From positions 1-12,670 of the forward strand of contig CBFHWY010000075.1 of NCBI GenBank assembly GCA_965659675.1: 12,670 nt of DNA, read 5' to 3'. Source of the DNA: CBFHWY01 sp965659675 (lineage in GTDB: Bacteria; Bacteroidota; Bacteroidia; Flavobacteriales_G; Salibacteraceae). The notes under the pieces are model-generated. The model made no database searches. It was not told where the DNA came from and was given only the letters and a program-made list of their open reading frames with translations. Position numbers and translations under genes: made by a program. Numbering within the stretch: position 1 is the stretch's first letter; each line of letters starts with the position of its first letter. Below, piece by piece: positions 1-8,468 of this stretch.

Positions 1-598
1 ATCGGTCAATGCTCTGAGATTTTCCAGCACCGATCAAAATGAAGGCCATCCAGATATTGGCAACCACAATGTCAACAAGCACCATTGCACCATATTTATC
101 GGGGTTATACTGGTAGATCTCCAACATGGCAGCCTGATTTGCACCACCACCGATCCAGCTACCGGCAAGTGTAGCAAGTCCGCGCCAAACGGCGTCTACC
201 CCTGCCCCACCAACAGTCTCAGGTGATATCCAGGCCGTGATCAATATGGCGATTGGTCCACCCAAAATGATCCCTACTGTTCCAGTTAAAAACATGATGA
301 TGCTCTTTGGACCCAGGTTTACAATTCCCTTTAAGTCTATACTCAAGGTCATTAAGACCAGAGAGGTGGGAAGCAGGTAAAGCTTCGCCATGTTGTAAAG
401 TTCAGAATGATCTTTTGAGATAATGCCCGTAGAGTTTAGGATAGCAGGAAGCAAATAACACATCAATAAGGCTGGAATATAGGTGTAGAACTTCTTCCAG
501 AATCGATTGTCTAAAGTACTGGTGTAGAAAACAAATCCAAGGACTGCCATGAGCAATCCAAGCACGATGGCATCGTTCTTAAAGATAGGGTCAGACAT
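1..598 (-). CDS. DUF819-family integral membrane protein (N-terminal part, cut by window edge)
   Basis: The minus-strand reading frame opens with ATG at 598-596 and stays open for 199 codons to the left edge, so the C-terminal half is missing. The translation begins MSDPIFKNDAIVLGLLMA and is strongly hydrophobic, with likely membrane segments near residues 10-27, 41-57, 68-87, 99-124 and 172-192. The glycine-rich stretch GSWIGGGANQAA at residues 146-157, followed by a short polar loop and a helix with VDIVVANIWMAF, is what I recognise as the signature of the DUF819 (YjcL-like) family. Members are polytopic inner-membrane proteins of roughly 400 residues with no firmly established substrate, so I assign no transport function. 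The gene is divergent from the adhesin gene, with 106 bases between the two starts. I see no convincing TTTG / TAnnTTTG promoter in that gap for either direction. The family call is by recall of the motif, not a search. Confidence 0.85.
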   Translation of the reverse strand, partial: MSDPIFKNDAIVLGLLMAVLGFVFYTSTLDNRFWKKFYTYIPALLMCYLLPAILNSTGIISKDHSELYNMAKLYLLPTSLVLMTLSIDLKGIVNLGPKSIIMFLTGTVGIILGGPIAILITAWISPETVGGAGVDAVWRGLATLAGSWIGGGANQAAMLEIYQYNPDKYGAMVLVDIVVANIWMAFILIGAGKSQSIDR

Positions 599-704
599 AA
601 TTTCGATTTGGCGTGAAAATACAAGCTTTCCGTTAAAACGAAGAAATGTGAGAGTCTGTAAATAATTGGTATTTTAGCTTTTCTGCATTTAACGGCATAT
701 ATTA

Positions 705-3700
705 TTGTATTTCAACAGATTACATAAATTAAACATCCTGACATTGTTCCTCGTGTTCTTTTGTTCGGGAAGAATCCTCGCATCAGAGTTTATCCGAAAT
801 GATGGGCAGTTCCACCAGAATGTAGAGTACAGGTATCGCATTCCCGGCTCAGAATTATTTCTTGAAAAGCACAGTCTGACCTACCATTTTTATGAAAATC
901 CATTTGGTCATCATCATCATGGAGAACATGTTGAGCACGATGAATACTGGCTTGTAGAGCATCATGCGGTCAAAGTACATTTTGAAGGCGCAAAAACAAA
1001 GGCACTTAAAAGTTCGGACTACAGCGGACACTATTACAATTACTTCATTGGTAATGATGCTTCACAATGGGTATCAGAAGTTCCTTCTTTCTATGAGGTC
1101 AGATATGAAAGCCTGTATGAGGGAGTGGATCTTAAATTCTATTCATCAGATGGACAATTGAAGTATGATCTGCTGCTTGAGCCTGGTGCAGAAGCAGACC
1201 AGATCAGTATGAGATATGAGGGGCAGGATAAGCTGTTGGTGAAGAATGGTGAATTGATCATTCAAACGAGTTTAGGAGAGATCATTGAGGGAAAGCCCCT
1301 GGCATATCAGATCATCGATGGAGAAAAAGTTGAAGTTGCGTGTAACTATATTCTGGAGGGTGATATCCTTCAATTTGAATTGGGCTCATACGAGAGAGAA
1401 CACGAACTGATCATAGACCCTACTTTGATCTTCAGCACTTTTTCTGGTTCAACTGCTGATAATTTTGGAAACACTGCCACTTTCGACTCTCAGGGTTACT
1501 TGTATTCAGGGAGTTCCATATTCGGAACCGTGGGTACTTACCCGACCAGTGTAGGAGCCTATTCCACCACTTTCGCAGGAGGTGATGCCAATGGAGGTTC
1601 AGGTGGAAACGATATCGGAATCACCAAGTGGGACACTACAGGAGCCAATTTTATATGGTCAACCTATATCGGTGGAAATGCGGATGAGCTCCCGCATTCC
1701 CTGGTCGTGAACTCAAGAGATGAGCTTTATCTATTAGGTACCACCGGCAGCAATAATTTCCCCACAAGCTTCTCTGGTTATGATAGAACTTTTGGTGGAG
1801 GATCAGCATTCAATGGTCGCAGCATGGGAATCTTCCACTCCAACGGCTGCGATATCATTGTTACCAAGCTAAGTAGTACAGGGCAATCACTCCTGGGGTC
1901 TACTTATTTGGGAGGAACCGGAAATGATGGTTTGAATGAATCTACAGCACTTAAGTACAATTATGCTGACGAGGTAAGGGGTGAGATCGATATCGATGCA
2001 AATGACGAGGTACTGATCGCCAGTACTACCCTTTCTTCAAACTTTCCAATGGTGGGAAGTGGTTTCCAAAGCACAAGTGGTGGTAATCAGGATGGGGTTA
2101 TCGTGAAGATGAACAGCGACCTCAGTGGCGTTCTGTGGAGCAGCTATTTTGGAGGGGCTTTTGATGATGCCATCTACTCTTTGGCTTTTGATTCAAACAA
2201 CGATATTCTGGTCACCGGTGGAACTGTTTCCACTAACTTAAATACCAGTACTGGAGTGCTTTACCCAGCAAATCAAGGTGGTCGGTCTGATGGATATGTA
2301 GCCAAGATCTCGGCGAATGGTCAAAGTTTATTGCGCAACACCTATTTCGGCACCACCAAATATGATCAGGCCTATTTCATTGAGACGGATGGTGACAATA
2401 ATGTTTATCTCTTCGGACAAACCGAAGACAACTGGAGTGCATTGATCAGAAATGCTGCATACGGACGTCCAGGTTCGGGTCAGTTTGTATCCAAGCTCGG
2501 TGCCCAACTGGATACCATCATTTGGAGTACGCGCTTTGGTACTACCACCCCGGTGAGTCAGCCTGCCACTCCAAACATCTCACCCACAGCCTTTCTTGTT
2601 GACCTCTGCAATTCGATCTATTTAAGTGGTTGGGGAGGAAATACCAATACCCTTACGAATCCAAACACTACTGATGTTACAGGGATGCAGGTGACCAATG
2701 ATGCCTATCAAAGCACGACCGATGGTTCAGACTTCTACCTTATGGTATTGGCTGATGATGCTTCAGCAATAAAATACGGGAGCTTCTTTGGAGGAACTGC
2801 TGGAGAACATGTCGATGGAGGAACCAGTCGGTTCAGTAGAAAAGGAAAGATCTATCAAGCTGTATGTGCTGGCTGTGGAGGGAGCAACTCCTTCCCTACC
2901 ACAACGAATGCCTATTCCAGAATAAACCGTTCGAACAACTGTAACCTTGGGGTATTCAAAATGGACTTCAATCTGCCGATTGTCGTATCCGACTTTACCC
3001 TACCGCTTACTGTTTGTGTTGGAGATAGCGCTCAGATCATCAATACCAGTCTGATTCAGAGTAATACCTCTTTCGTTTGGGACTTTGGAGATGGAAACAC
3101 ATCAAATGTTGAGAATCCAGGCTCTCACATTTTCCAGACCCCAGGGACCTTTAGGGTTCGATTGACAGTTTCAGATACAGGCACATGTAACCTCGATGAT
3201 ACCCTAAGCAAGACCATCACCGTAATTTCAGATACTAGTTTCCGCTTTCCAGATATCAATATGTGTTATGGAGACAGTCAGCTGATGGGCGGACAAGTTC
3301 AACCGATCTACAATTCATTTCAATGGGTTCCTGGTTCTGGCTTGAGCGATTCAACAATACTTCGGCCACGAACAAATCCGGTTGATACGACTACCTACAC
3401 TTTGCTCTTAGAGAACAATGTATGCGTTGACACCGCTTTTCAAACTGTTTTTGTGGACTCTTCAGTGGTATCCATCATCAACATACCTGGAAGAGTGTGC
3501 CTCAGAGATAGTTTACCAATCATCAATGGAAGCAAAGAATGGCAGGCTACACAGTATTTCTGGGATTTTGGAAATGGAGATACCAGTACGCTCAAGGATC
3601 CAAACTATCGATATAGTAGTCCAGGTAACTACACCTTGACCCTTGCGGTTAGCGACACCCAATCCTGTAATTTAGGCGATACCAGCAGTGTTCCGCTAGT

Positions 3701-5450
3701 GATCATAGATGATACTGTATACAGCCTCCCTCCTATTGTATTCTGTCCGGGCGACACCTTCCAGATCGGTACTCCACCCATCATCGGTCGACCATATCAA
3801 TGGGATCCTCCAAATAATCTCACAAACCCAAAAGTTTCCAACCCCCTTGCTTTTCCAGATAGCACCACGCGCTACGTTTTACTTGCCGATAATTCAGCCT
3901 GCTATGACAGTATCTTCCAACTTGTCCAGGAAGATTCGGTCATCGAAGCCCGCTTTGGAGTTCCCACAGAAGTGTGTGCTCCATTCGTAGCCAACTTGGT
4001 GAATCAAAGTGAGATGTTGCAAAACACTAATTTCTATTGGGACTTTGGGAATGGAGATACTAGTCAGAGCAACAATCCGGTGAGGAACTATAATGTTAAA
4101 GGACGATACAGTGTTAAACTGATCCTTGAAGATACCGCTGCCTGTAACTTAAGTGATACGCTGGAGCAAAGCTTTGATGTTGATAGTGATACCAGCTTTG
4201 TGCTGGATACCTTGATCAGTTGTAATGACCGAGGAATCGAAATTGGAATATCAAGCAACCCGCAATACGATTATAATTGGGACAAAGCCTATGCCTTGAG
4301 TGATAGCACGGATGCAAATCCCATTTCAGCTCCGGACAGCCTTACTGCCTATCGTTTATTCATTGATCGGGGGGCTTGTGTAGACACTGCTTTTCAGGCG
4401 GTAGATATTGATTCTGTTCTCATAAACCAGAATAACGATACTTCAGTTTGCACCAGTTCCTCCGGAATACTAGTCTCGGTCAATTCCTTTGGCACAGGAG
4501 TGCGTTATCATTTTGCTTCACATCCGAGCTTTATCGATACCATCAATGTCAATCGAGAAGACAGTTTTGCCACGGTCTTTCCTCTTCAGATCTTTCAGGA
4601 TTACTATGTAAGAATTTTCAGTGAGAAGGGATGTGTGGTTGAGGATACCTTCCAATTGACCACCGGTGATCTCGGGGTAGAGACGAGTGCAGATGATTAT
4701 ATATGCCTCTATGATACCATAAGCCTGGAAGCATTCACCACAATCCCAGGTGATACGCTCCGTTATGATTGGAGGCCATCAAGCGATATCATCGGGCCTA
4801 CGGATCAGTCCACTGCCTTTGTAAACCCATTGGACGACACTCCGTATATCGTTCGTACCGAGAACAACATAGGCTGTATTCGATTTGACACTATTCTGGT
4901 AAGAGTTTCTGATCTCGACTCTTCTCAGGTTCGCGCGTTCAGCGATCGCGATAGCATATTGAATAATGAAGTAGCCCAATTGAGTGCCCTACCCGGGAGT
5001 GGTTATTTGTATCGATGGAGTCCTGCGGAGAGTTTAAGTGATCCGGAATCTCCAAGCCCAATTGCCGACCCCGATGAAACAACCACCTACGAAGTAGAGG
5101 TTTATGATCCGACCAAAGAAGATTGTGTGTTTGGCGATTCAGTGAAAGTGGCTGTTCGAGAGATCCTTTGTGATTATCCAGAGATCTATGTTCCGAATGC
5201 TTTCACTCCTGATAATGATGGTACCAATGATGAGCTGTTTGTCTATGGGCGCTGGATCGAAGAACTCTATTTCGCGATCTACAATCGCTGGGGTGAGAAA
5301 GTCTTTGAAACGACCGACAAGAATATTGGCTGGGATGGTACTAGAGAAGGAGCAGCTCTGGCCCCTGATGTGTATGTGTACTATCTCGAAGGAGGATGTT
5401 TAGACGAGCAGGAGTTTGAATTAAAAGGTAATATCAGTCTGATTCGATGA
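705..5450 (+). CDS. Giant secreted T9SS type B substrate: SBBP-type propeller, PKD/Ig-like repeats, gliding-motility C-terminal domain
   Basis: This is a cell-surface or secreted protein of 1581 residues, probably an adhesin. An N-terminal signal peptide spans about residues 1-27 (hydrophobic LNILTLFLVFF, then ILAS). A Bacteroidota-type N-terminal domain (IRNDGQ...) covers about 28-237 and carries a His-rich loop at 69-78. Residues 238-755 hold seven copies of a motif like WSTYIGG or SSYFGG, which suggests a seven-bladed SBBP-type beta-propeller. From 760 to 1238 a PKD domain (WDFGDG or WDFGNG; Trp at 792, 953, 1112) alternates three times with an Ig-like domain (Trp at 874, 1033, 1192). Further Ig-like domains have Trp at 1356 and 1438. 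The end, about 1491-1581 (VPNAFTPDNDGTND, NRWGEKVFE, WDG), is the type B sorting domain (CHU_C / TIGR04131 type) that directs export by the T9SS. The only usable start is TTG at 705: an in-frame TAA lies at 690-692 and no in-frame ATG occurs before the signal peptide. It overlaps the next gene by ATGA. The ligand is unknown. Confidence 0.92.
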   Translation: MYFNRLHKLNILTLFLVFFCSGRILASEFIRNDGQFHQNVEYRYRIPGSELFLEKHSLTYHFYENPFGHHHHGEHVEHDEYWLVEHHAVKVHFEGAKTKALKSSDYSGHYYNYFIGNDASQWVSEVPSFYEVRYESLYEGVDLKFYSSDGQLKYDLLLEPGAEADQISMRYEGQDKLLVKNGELIIQTSLGEIIEGKPLAYQIIDGEKVEVACNYILEGDILQFELGSYEREHELIIDPTLIFSTFSGSTADNFGNTATFDSQGYLYSGSSIFGTVGTYPTSVGAYSTTFAGGDANGGSGGNDIGITKWDTTGANFIWSTYIGGNADELPHSLVVNSRDELYLLGTTGSNNFPTSFSGYDRTFGGGSAFNGRSMGIFHSNGCDIIVTKLSSTGQSLLGSTYLGGTGNDGLNESTALKYNYADEVRGEIDIDANDEVLIASTTLSSNFPMVGSGFQSTSGGNQDGVIVKMNSDLSGVLWSSYFGGAFDDAIYSLAFDSNNDILVTGGTVSTNLNTSTGVLYPANQGGRSDGYVAKISANGQSLLRNTYFGTTKYDQAYFIETDGDNNVYLFGQTEDNWSALIRNAAYGRPGSGQFVSKLGAQLDTIIWSTRFGTTTPVSQPATPNISPTAFLVDLCNSIYLSGWGGNTNTLTNPNTTDVTGMQVTNDAYQSTTDGSDFYLMVLADDASAIKYGSFFGGTAGEHVDGGTSRFSRKGKIYQAVCAGCGGSNSFPTTTNAYSRINRSNNCNLGVFKMDFNLPIVVSDFTLPLTVCVGDSAQIINTSLIQSNTSFVWDFGDGNTSNVENPGSHIFQTPGTFRVRLTVSDTGTCNLDDTLSKTITVISDTSFRFPDINMCYGDSQLMGGQVQPIYNSFQWVPGSGLSDSTILRPRTNPVDTTTYTLLLENNVCVDTAFQTVFVDSSVVSIINIPGRVCLRDSLPIINGSKEWQATQYFWDFGNGDTSTLKDPNYRYSSPGNYTLTLAVSDTQSCNLGDTSSVPLVIIDDTVYSLPPIVFCPGDTFQIGTPPIIGRPYQWDPPNNLTNPKVSNPLAFPDSTTRYVLLADNSACYDSIFQLVQEDSVIEARFGVPTEVCAPFVANLVNQSEMLQNTNFYWDFGNGDTSQSNNPVRNYNVKGRYSVKLILEDTAACNLSDTLEQSFDVDSDTSFVLDTLISCNDRGIEIGISSNPQYDYNWDKAYALSDSTDANPISAPDSLTAYRLFIDRGACVDTAFQAVDIDSVLINQNNDTSVCTSSSGILVSVNSFGTGVRYHFASHPSFIDTINVNREDSFATVFPLQIFQDYYVRIFSEKGCVVEDTFQLTTGDLGVETSADDYICLYDTISLEAFTTIPGDTLRYDWRPSSDIIGPTDQSTAFVNPLDDTPYIVRTENNIGCIRFDTILVRVSDLDSSQVRAFSDRDSILNNEVAQLSALPGSGYLYRWSPAESLSDPESPSPIADPDETTTYEVEVYDPTKEDCVFGDSVKVAVREILCDYPEIYVPNAFTPDNDGTNDELFVYGRWIEELYFAIYNRWGEKVFETTDKNIGWDGTREGAALAPDVYVYYLEGGCLDEQEFELKGNISLIR

Positions 5451-6454
5451 GAGTAGCTCTCCTCCTCATATTATCGAGTCTATTCCTGGGAACTAAATCA
5501 CAGGACATTCACTTCAGTCAGTTTAACGACTCCCCGCTGAACTTAAACCCCGCCACTACCGGTGACTTTAACGGCTCATTTCGATTTGTAGGAAACTTCA
5601 GAAGACAATGGGCCTCCATTTCTTCTAACCCATTCAGAACGAACAGTTTCTCAGCAGATGCACACGACATTCTTAAAGTGAAGAACCTTGGACTTGGAAT
5701 TCTTATGTTTCAAGACATCGCAGGGGATTCAAGAATGCAGGACCTCAGAGGGAATCTGGCTTTGTCATACAAGATACGCCTGACCGCAGACTCCAGCCAC
5801 AAAATACATCTAGGTTCAAAGTTTGGGTTGAATCAATTCAGCATGGACTATAACGATCTTCAATTTGGAGACCAATACAACGGCAATCGATTTGATCCAA
5901 ATCTTCCCACTGGGCAAAATTTCGGAGCACAAAACATTTCCAATACCAATCTGGGCGCAGGGGTGATGTATAGCTACAATGGCAATAAGATCAATTCCAT
6001 AAAAGTCGGTTTTGCTATCGACAACTTATTGAGCACCCAAAAGACCTTTCTTTTAGGCGATGAACAGCTCGTTCCTACTCGATATACCATTCATAGCCAG
6101 GTGGTGTTCCCATTTCAAACCAATTGGTATTTAGAGCCCATGGCACTTTATATGATCCAGGATCAGTATCAGCAGTTCAATGTGGGAGCGACTGTTCGGT
6201 ACGACCTCGACCCTCGTCCATTTAATTATCGCGCTGTATTTGCTGGAGCCACTTCCCGTATTGGAGATGCGGCAAATCTGATGGCAGGCCTTTATTACGG
6301 ACCATGGAAATTTGGTTTGAGTTATGATATCAATTACTCCAGATTAACCGCTGCGAGCAATTATCGAGGCGGAGCAGAAATCGCTGTAATCTATATCATG
6401 CCTGCCCTTCTGCCTAAGCGAGTGAAGTATAAATACTGCCCGGATTACCTCTAG
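5447..6454 (+). CDS. PorP/SprF-family type IX secretion outer-membrane protein
   Basis: The 335-residue product starts with a signal peptide (about residues 1-18, MRVALLLILSSLFLGTKS) followed by QDIHFSQFNDSPLNLNPATTG, the hallmark opening of the PorP/SprF family. The remainder is rich in alternating aromatic and polar residues, consistent with a 14-stranded-type outer-membrane beta-barrel, and the length is typical. In Flavobacterium johnsoniae, SprF is needed for delivery of the adhesin SprB, and family members are commonly encoded next to substrates with type B C-terminal domains. Here the gene directly follows such a substrate, and its ATG (5447-5449) overlaps the upstream TGA (5448-5450), so translational coupling is likely. 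I infer that it is the dedicated outer-membrane partner of the 1581-residue protein. I withhold a gene symbol because many paralogues exist per genome and orthology cannot be judged here. Confidence 0.93.
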   Translation: MRVALLLILSSLFLGTKSQDIHFSQFNDSPLNLNPATTGDFNGSFRFVGNFRRQWASISSNPFRTNSFSADAHDILKVKNLGLGILMFQDIAGDSRMQDLRGNLALSYKIRLTADSSHKIHLGSKFGLNQFSMDYNDLQFGDQYNGNRFDPNLPTGQNFGAQNISNTNLGAGVMYSYNGNKINSIKVGFAIDNLLSTQKTFLLGDEQLVPTRYTIHSQVVFPFQTNWYLEPMALYMIQDQYQQFNVGATVRYDLDPRPFNYRAVFAGATSRIGDAANLMAGLYYGPWKFGLSYDINYSRLTAASNYRGGAEIAVIYIMPALLPKRVKYKYCPDYL

Positions 6455-8451
6455 TGAGAAAACTACTCATCCTCATATCGGTTTTTATTGGTAGTCTTTG
6501 TTTTGGACAAACACCCCAACAATGGGTAAAATATGCCGAGACCTCGGTGATAGAACAAGACTACTACGGAGCAGCCACTTATTACAGAAAAGCGCTGGAG
6601 ATCGATCAAGAAAACACAGAGATATGGTTCAAACTAGCCTTATCGCTTAAGAAAACCAACAACTGTGAGGAGGCTGAGAAAGCTTTCCAGGAGGTCTTTG
6701 ATCGCTATGAAGAAACAAAGTATGAGGTCTCACAATATTGGTTGGCAGAAATGCAGAAATGCCAGGGTAAATACGAAATGGCCCTCATCAACTTTCGGGA
6801 TTATGTGCGCAATGCTCGCATACGCTCCATTTACGAATACGCAAAAGCACGTCAGGAGGTGGAAGCCACGCAATTTGCCATTGACCATAGTCAGGACAGC
6901 TCCAGTTTCAGGATCAGTGCGCTGGAAGGTGACATTAACAGCCCACTTTCAGAGTTTGCTCCAAGAACAATAGCGGATAGTGTACTTTACTTTTCCTCCC
7001 TTCAATATTTCAAGAAGAAGGAAAAACTGGAGGTTGACAAAAAAGAAAAGGGAGGGATCTCCAGAATTTATCAGGCTAGCTTTGAAGACAGTGTCTGGAA
7101 GAATATAGAAGAACTGGAAGTGCCCGGCATACCCGAAGGTCAGCATATGGCTAATGCCTGTATCGCCCCATCGGGAGACCTATTCTTTAGTGCATGTGAA
7201 GTAGGTGGTGCCTGTAAGATCTATCGAAGCGAATGGCAAGGGGGAACATGGACGGAGGCCGTGGCACTTGGAGAGATGGTAAATATTCCAGGCAGCTCAA
7301 ATACTCAGCCTTTTCTCTGCGAAATTGACGGGACTAGCTACCTCTTTTTTGCATCAAATCAGGCGCGTGGCAGGGGACAAATGGATATTTGGTACTCAAA
7401 GTATGACAGTCGACGAAAAGCCTTTGCCAGACCCCGAAATATGGGTCGTTCAGTGAATACTCCAGGGAATGAAGTAAGCCCGTTTTGGGATGTTGAAAAA
7501 GGGAGGCTTTATTTCAGTTCAGATTGGCATTCAGGCTTTGGTGGTTTTGATATTCAGTATTCAGACGGAGTCCCGAGAAGTCTGAAAGCAGCAGTAAACC
7601 CCGGATTGGGACTGAATTCAGCGGCTAACGACCTCTATTATTTCAGAAATGATAAAAATGGAAAGATCTACCTGGCCTCAAACCGTGAAGGTGGAGAATC
7701 TTTAAAGGGGATGAAGTGTTGTAACGACATCTATGTCGCTCAGGAATTAGAGAAGGACACTGTGCCAGAAAAAGACACCAGTCTGCTCGTGGTAGTTGAA
7801 ACCCCTCCAGATACTGTATTACCAGATGAACCCGATACGGTGATCACAGAGGAAAAACTGGAAAAAGAACTTCTAACCATCCAAACTTACTTGCCCCTCG
7901 CGCTCTACTTCCACAATGATGAGCCCAATCCAAGATCATGGGATACCACAACCAGCTTGAGTTATGAAGAAACATTTGACGCATACTTCAACTTGCTTGG
8001 AAGGTATCAAAAGCAATATCGCTCCTTGTTTGTAGGGGAAAAACAAGATACTGCTGAAGTCAGGATCAACTCTTTCTTTGAGAAGAAAGTAAAGTATGGA
8101 AAGAACACCATGGATAAGGCCCTCGATGCGCTGTTGAGACAACTGCAGAATGAAAAAGATATTGAGCTAACCATAAAAGGCTTTGCTTCTCCCCTAGCCC
8201 GTTCAGATTACAATTTAAACCTGACCAAACGAAGGATCGCGTCTTTCAGAAATTACATCAAGAAATACAATGAAGGGGCTTTTATCCCTTTTCTGCAGGA
8301 CGGCAGCTTAGTTGTTGTTGAAAAAGCATTCGGTGAAAGTCAATCTGCCACTGAGGTCAGTGATCAGCTCGGCGAGCTTGCTAGATCCATCTACAGTATT
8401 GCCGCAGCGAAGGAGCGCCGAATAGAGATCCTGAGCATAGAGCGCAAATAA
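6454..8451 (+). CDS. TPR / PD40 (WD40-like) / OmpA-like envelope protein of a T9SS-linked cluster
   Basis: The 665-residue protein starts at GTG 6454, whose G is also the last base of the preceding TAG, so the two genes overlap by one base. A signal peptide (MRKLLILISVFIGSLCFGQ) is followed by TPR-like helices at about 28-119, then PD40 beta-propeller motifs at about 150-425 (LYFSS, LFFSA, YLFFAS, LYFSSDWHSGFGGFDI, IYLASNREGG). An acidic Pro/Thr/Asp-rich linker covers about 430-475. A segment LYFHNDEPNPR leads into a C-terminal OmpA-like region at about 540-665 (IKGFASPLARSDYN...TKRR). The architecture resembles the OmpA-family proteins often encoded beside porP/sprF genes, which are thought to tie the outer-membrane complex to the periplasm or peptidoglycan. 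The C-terminal region departs from standard OmpA: at the diaminopimelate-contacting Asp position there is Ser579, although the paired Arg appears kept (Arg594). Exact function is inferred from neighbours. Confidence 0.85.
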   Translation: MRKLLILISVFIGSLCFGQTPQQWVKYAETSVIEQDYYGAATYYRKALEIDQENTEIWFKLALSLKKTNNCEEAEKAFQEVFDRYEETKYEVSQYWLAEMQKCQGKYEMALINFRDYVRNARIRSIYEYAKARQEVEATQFAIDHSQDSSSFRISALEGDINSPLSEFAPRTIADSVLYFSSLQYFKKKEKLEVDKKEKGGISRIYQASFEDSVWKNIEELEVPGIPEGQHMANACIAPSGDLFFSACEVGGACKIYRSEWQGGTWTEAVALGEMVNIPGSSNTQPFLCEIDGTSYLFFASNQARGRGQMDIWYSKYDSRRKAFARPRNMGRSVNTPGNEVSPFWDVEKGRLYFSSDWHSGFGGFDIQYSDGVPRSLKAAVNPGLGLNSAANDLYYFRNDKNGKIYLASNREGGESLKGMKCCNDIYVAQELEKDTVPEKDTSLLVVVETPPDTVLPDEPDTVITEEKLEKELLTIQTYLPLALYFHNDEPNPRSWDTTTSLSYEETFDAYFNLLGRYQKQYRSLFVGEKQDTAEVRINSFFEKKVKYGKNTMDKALDALLRQLQNEKDIELTIKGFASPLARSDYNLNLTKRRIASFRNYIKKYNEGAFIPFLQDGSLVVVEKAFGESQSATEVSDQLGELARSIYSIAAAKERRIEILSIERK

Positions 8452-8468
8452 TTCAGACCTTTGATGCT

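Noticed and set aside
599..704. Divergent promoters between the DUF819 gene and the giant surface protein gene
   Set aside because: The gap is AT-rich and must hold promoters, but I could not find a TTTG / TAnnTTTG pair at acceptable spacing on either strand, so I call none.
3418..3990. Small plus-strand frames inside the giant gene
   Set aside because: They are out-of-frame readings of the PKD/Ig-like repeat region with no start signals or recognisable products.
8452..8468. Separate promoter for the hydrolase in the 17-base gap (CCTTTGATG)
   Set aside because: The TTTG is present but the preceding TA of the -7 element is not, and I found no -33 TTTG at the right distance.
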